Shown here piece after piece: positions 61,150 to 64,000 of a DNA stretch of 64,000 nucleotides (position 1 is its first letter; each line of letters starts with the position of its first letter). Below the pieces are notes generated by a model that was not told where the DNA came from, did not search any database, and saw nothing but the letters and a program-made list of their open reading frames with translations. The DNA lies in the NCBI RefSeq assembly GCF_003945595.2, contig NW_024104095.1, forward strand, positions 1,240,001 through 1,304,000, given 5' to 3'. A program made the translations under genes and the position numbers. Source of the stretch: Pipra filicauda (lineage: Eukaryota > Chordata > Aves > Passeriformes > Pipridae).

Positions 61150-62470
61150 CGGACTTGTGTTGCTTTTAGCAGTGACCCCGGAGCGTGTCCCGCATTTTTG
61201 GGGGAGGGCAGCTCCCCTTGCCCGCCGCTCCCCCGCTCCCAGCCCCGCATCCACAGGAGATGAGAGGTCCCCAGCCGCCTTCAGCAGCAGCTGGAAGAGC
61301 CCCCCTCGAGAAAAAAAATCCCTTGTGGAGGTTTGAGGGGTGACTTTCACCCAGATGGGAGCCTGAAGGAGCCCCGAAACGCTCCCTCCCCCGGGCGGGC
61401 AGCACCGCACCGCACTTTCTATTGATTCACATATTTGTTTGTTTTACGTAAAAGGGGGGTGGACGGGGTGTGTGTGAGAATTTCGGTCTCTATCAGCAGT
61501 TAGAGATCATCATTTGGAGACGAGAAGATAAGGGGGAGGAACGGGGGAAATGTGGAAAAATTAGGGAAAAAAAGGGGCCATAGCTGTGAAAAGAATATTA
61601 AAATTCTTCCCCAAAAACTCTCCTTGCCTCCCCCGTCCTTGTACAAACTGCACTTTTAGAAGAAATACCGGTACGGAACTCTCTCATTTCTCCATCCTGC
61701 TTATCCCAGCCCGTGGGAAGGGACGGTGATTCCCGGGAAATAAATGTGCACCCCGCACGGGCGCACAGGGAGCTGCCTCCGGCTCGTTTTTGGGGACAAA
61801 TGAGCTGCTGTCGGTATTTGTGCCGGGCAGGAACCCCCGGGCTGGGGGAACTCAGGACCCGGCCGGCACCGCCCGCCCCTGTCCCGCGTTCTGCCGCTCC
61901 CGCGGGAGATGCTGCGAGTCCGCGGCCGCGTACCTGGCCCGGAGGATGAGTATCCGCGGGGGTCAAAAACCACGGGAATGTTTGGGAATTGCGGGTCGGA
62001 GCCCTGTCTGCAGCGCCCTGCGCTGCCTGCGCTGCCTGCGCTGCCTGCGCTGCCTGCGCGCCGCCCGCCGGCCCTCGCTCCCCCCTCCCCCCGCCAAAGC
62101 GAATTTGTTGCATTTCCTCAATTGATTGTTTAGTCAGAGGTTTTGCCAACTTCCTGATGGTTCATTTTCTGATTCTGCAAAGAAAAAAAAAAAAGGAACC
62201 GCATTTCCTTTTTGACTTAAGAGGGAGAGAGAGAGCGAGCAGCGGAGGCTGGGGGCTGGTGGACGCATCGAGCTGTATGTACTGGACTTTTTCTCTTCCC
62301 TCTCCTCCTCTTCCTCTTCCTCCCCTCCGAGCCCGGGATTTGCACCATCCCCTTCCCCTCTCCTGCCTCCAGAGCCCCGCAGGGCTCCAGGGACGGAGCT
62401 CGGGCAGGCGAAGCGGCCTCGCTGCTCTGCGGAGCCGCTGCTCCTCTGTCTCGGGCTGCAGCACTTGTCT
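61150..62470. promoter_or_regulatory. CpG-island-like promoter region of an unidentified gene
   Basis: CpG dinucleotides are dense, especially at 61850-62090, whereas the preceding 59 kb is strongly CpG-depleted. The block contains GC-box-like sequences and no convincing TATA box. It ends with the purine stretch 'gagggagagagagagcgagc' at about 62221-62240, of the kind common near vertebrate transcription starts. A pyrimidine-rich leader-like segment follows. No coding exon was recognised, and neither the gene nor the direction of transcription can be stated. Confidence 0.6.
62021..62056. repeat. 9-bp CGCTGCCTG tandem repeat, four copies
   Basis: Four perfect units lie within the CpG-rich block. 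On the minus strand they read as Gln-Ala-Ala repeats in an open frame of 183 codons that has no recognised domain. Confidence 0.96.
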
Positions 62471-62554
62471 TTGATTCCTTAAATAGCTCTAATTTTTTTT
62501 TCTTTATTTCTTTTTCCTGTCTTTTATTTCCCATTTCGCGCCCTGTCCGTGCAG

Positions 62555-62595
62555 TTCTTGTGGCTGCGACCAGGGATCCAACTGCAGAAAGAAAA
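62555..62595 (+). other. Candidate short exon (41 nt)
   Basis: A strong acceptor pattern precedes 62555, with a pyrimidine-rich tract from about 62491 ending 'ccctgtccgtgcag'. A donor-like 'aaaa|gtaaac' follows at 62596. It lies about 330 bases downstream of the purine run at the edge of the CpG island, so a plus-strand 5' untranslated exon is possible. An ATG at 62602 opens a 50-codon frame with no recognised domain. No transcript evidence is available, and chance splice-like patterns are common. Confidence 0.25.
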
Positions 62596-62599
62596 GTAA

Positions 62600-63609
62600 A
62601 CATGGAAATCGGTTCCACTCGCTGTTATTTGCTTCGGGTTTTCTGTTGTGGGGTTTTTACTATTATTTCGATTTTATTTTTTTTTCGAGAGCAGCAAAGC
62701 TACACTTTGCATTTTCTTCCCAGCTCTGCTGTCTGTAATTATTGCCTTTAGTCTGTTGCTTAAAGTGCAAAAACCGTACAAAAACTGTACAATGTAAAAG
62801 TATAAATCTTAAAACTGTATCTTTCTTATAGTAAATTTTTATCCCTAATCTTGCCATAGCAGAATACGCTTGAAATAGGTGGGGGGGGGATGCAAACTTT
62901 GGCATAAGCACAGTGCACTTTATAGAAAATTACTGTCTTTCTGCCCCCAAACCCCTTCCTAAACTACTTTTGTGTGGTCTGATGTTTATCATTCAAATTA
63001 TCACCGACTACAGACCTGGCTGCAGCAGGTCAGGAGCTGCAGAAGTGCAGGGCCCTACCCCAAACCTCCTGAAAGCAGCAGGAGCTTTGGATCAGGCCCT
63101 ACAGAAATAAATTAAAGGAAAATCCTGGGTACAGTGTAAAGGAAAATATATGGGAGTCAGAGAGAATGGGGCTTTGTTCAGCTGCAAGGGGGAAAGGGGA
63201 GAGCAAAATCCCAACTGCTTGCTGGTAGTCTTGTGTCCAGGGGTGTTTGGCTTATCTTAAATAATCTTCAAATTAGGGCCTGGTTGATTCCCCTGGTTGG
63301 GGAATCAATCCTAAAAACTGGTTAGAACTTTGTTTGCTGCAGCAGTGAAAACACAGCGGTTCACCCCTATATTTGTATATGTGTGTATAGGTGCCCAGCC
63401 CGTGCGTGCCTGCCTCTGAACACGGATCTAAAAGCATTCCTGGGAAGGTGAACACATATCTGTAATCTGCAGAAAGCAGATACGACGGGGAAAGGGCAGT
63501 TTAAGGCAAGGACAAATTTATTCTCATTCCCTGCACCCCGGTCTCAGGTCTCTCCCCATGGAAACGGCCACGTGCGAGCCTGGATGTGTGAGCTGGGGGT
63601 GTGAGCCAT
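62600..63609. other. Non-coding stretch after the CpG island
   Basis: AT-rich and repeat-poor at 62600-63000, with a G-run at 62881-62889. There are only short frames without domains. It could be intron sequence if the candidate exon is real. Confidence 0.45.
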
Positions 63610-63657
63610 GGGGAAGGTGAAGGATGGGGAAGATGAAGGACGGGGAGGATGAAAGCA
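63610..63657. repeat. 16-bp purine-rich tandem repeat, three copies
   Basis: Units at 63610, 63626 and 63642 follow the pattern gggga(a/g)g(g/a)tgaa(g/a)g.. with a few substitutions. Confidence 0.92.
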
Positions 63658-63674
63658 TGGCAGGACCACGCCTC

Positions 63675-63746
63675 AGAGAGCAGGGATTAGTGCATCCCAG
63701 AGAGCAGGGATTAGTGCATCCCAGAGAGAAGGAATTAGAGTATCCC
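63675..63746. repeat. 24-bp tandem repeat, three copies
   Basis: Units at 63675-63698 and 63699-63722 are identical. The third, 63723-63746, has a few changes. The unit starts agagagcagggattag. Confidence 0.97.
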
Positions 63747-63859
63747 AGCGTATTTTCCCATTGCTTCGCAACCGGGTCACACCTCTGAGTTTTCTGCCCA
63801 ACAGGAACGGGGGATTTCTATGGCGATGATAAATCTAAGCCCTGCACCCCATAAAAAAC

Positions 63860-64000
63860 CAAGACTCACGCTTTACTCACACTTTAGGGGCCACGTGCAT
63901 CTGCCCCCGAGACAGGGATGGGTCGGGACAACGCCGCTCGTTTCAAGTGTTGACACCGAGCGCGGCAATCCAAATATTTGTGCAGCCTTTGCCGCGGGAT
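63860..64000. other. CpG-rich right edge
   Basis: CpG density rises again from about 63890 to the window end, with an E-box CACGTG at 63893-63898. It could be the start of a further CpG island or promoter continuing beyond the window. No frame with a domain was seen. Confidence 0.4.

Noticed and set aside
61598..62149. 183-codon minus-strand frame starting MAKPLTKQSIEEMQQ
   Set aside because: The start looks protein-like, but the rest is GC-rich low complexity with Gln-Ala-Ala from a 9-bp repeat. CpG islands often carry long chance frames. No family recognised.

Overview
The window reads as nuclear DNA from a bird, most likely a passerine. Nine fragments carry the 3' end of avian CR1 LINEs. 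One element near 49.43-49.57 kb has a tRNA-Ile(AAT)-like head joined to a CR1-type tail, which is the architecture of the passerine TguSINE1 family. Base composition, frequent homopolymer runs, absence of Alu/B1-type SINEs and absence of any recognised LTR agree with an avian source. The species cannot be named from the sequence.

Most of the window (about 0.2-59.5 kb) looks like a gene desert or very long introns. I found no protein-coding exon that I can tie to a known gene. The open frames are short, overlap on both strands and lack recognisable domains, apart from retroelement fragments and one coiled-coil-like coding relic on the minus strand (29.43-30.30 kb). The support is: an ancient CR1-like piece at the left edge; a degraded Ty3/Gypsy-type RNase H segment at about 2.07-2.32 kb; CR1 fragments at 14.6, 18.0, 33.1, 34.9, 37.1, 40.0, 42.3, 43.8 and 53.3 kb; the tRNA-CR1 SINE at 49.4 kb; and scattered microsatellites and small tandem duplications. 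Several AT-rich, repeat-poor blocks contain palindromes or factor-like motifs and could be regulatory. That is inference, because no alignment was possible.

The right end is different. From 59.5 kb it holds a 279-base homopyrimidine pentamer array, a G/T-rich stretch, an 8-bp GGATGGAG array and a minisatellite of about 50 bp. A CpG-rich block follows (about 61.15-62.47 kb) with a 9-bp GC-rich repeat, a GAGA-type purine run and a plausible short exon at 62.55-62.60 kb. Two more tandem arrays (16 and 24 bp) and another CpG-rich edge lie at 63.6-64.0 kb. This looks like the promoter/5' region of an unidentified gene, with the desert to its left as a possible regulatory landscape. The direction of transcription is not settled.

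No operons, CRISPR arrays, rRNAs or functional tRNA genes are present. I see no clear evidence of a new multi-gene system. The most interesting items are the Gypsy RNase H relic in an avian background, the coiled-coil relic, the SINE, and the cluster of tandem arrays around the CpG island.
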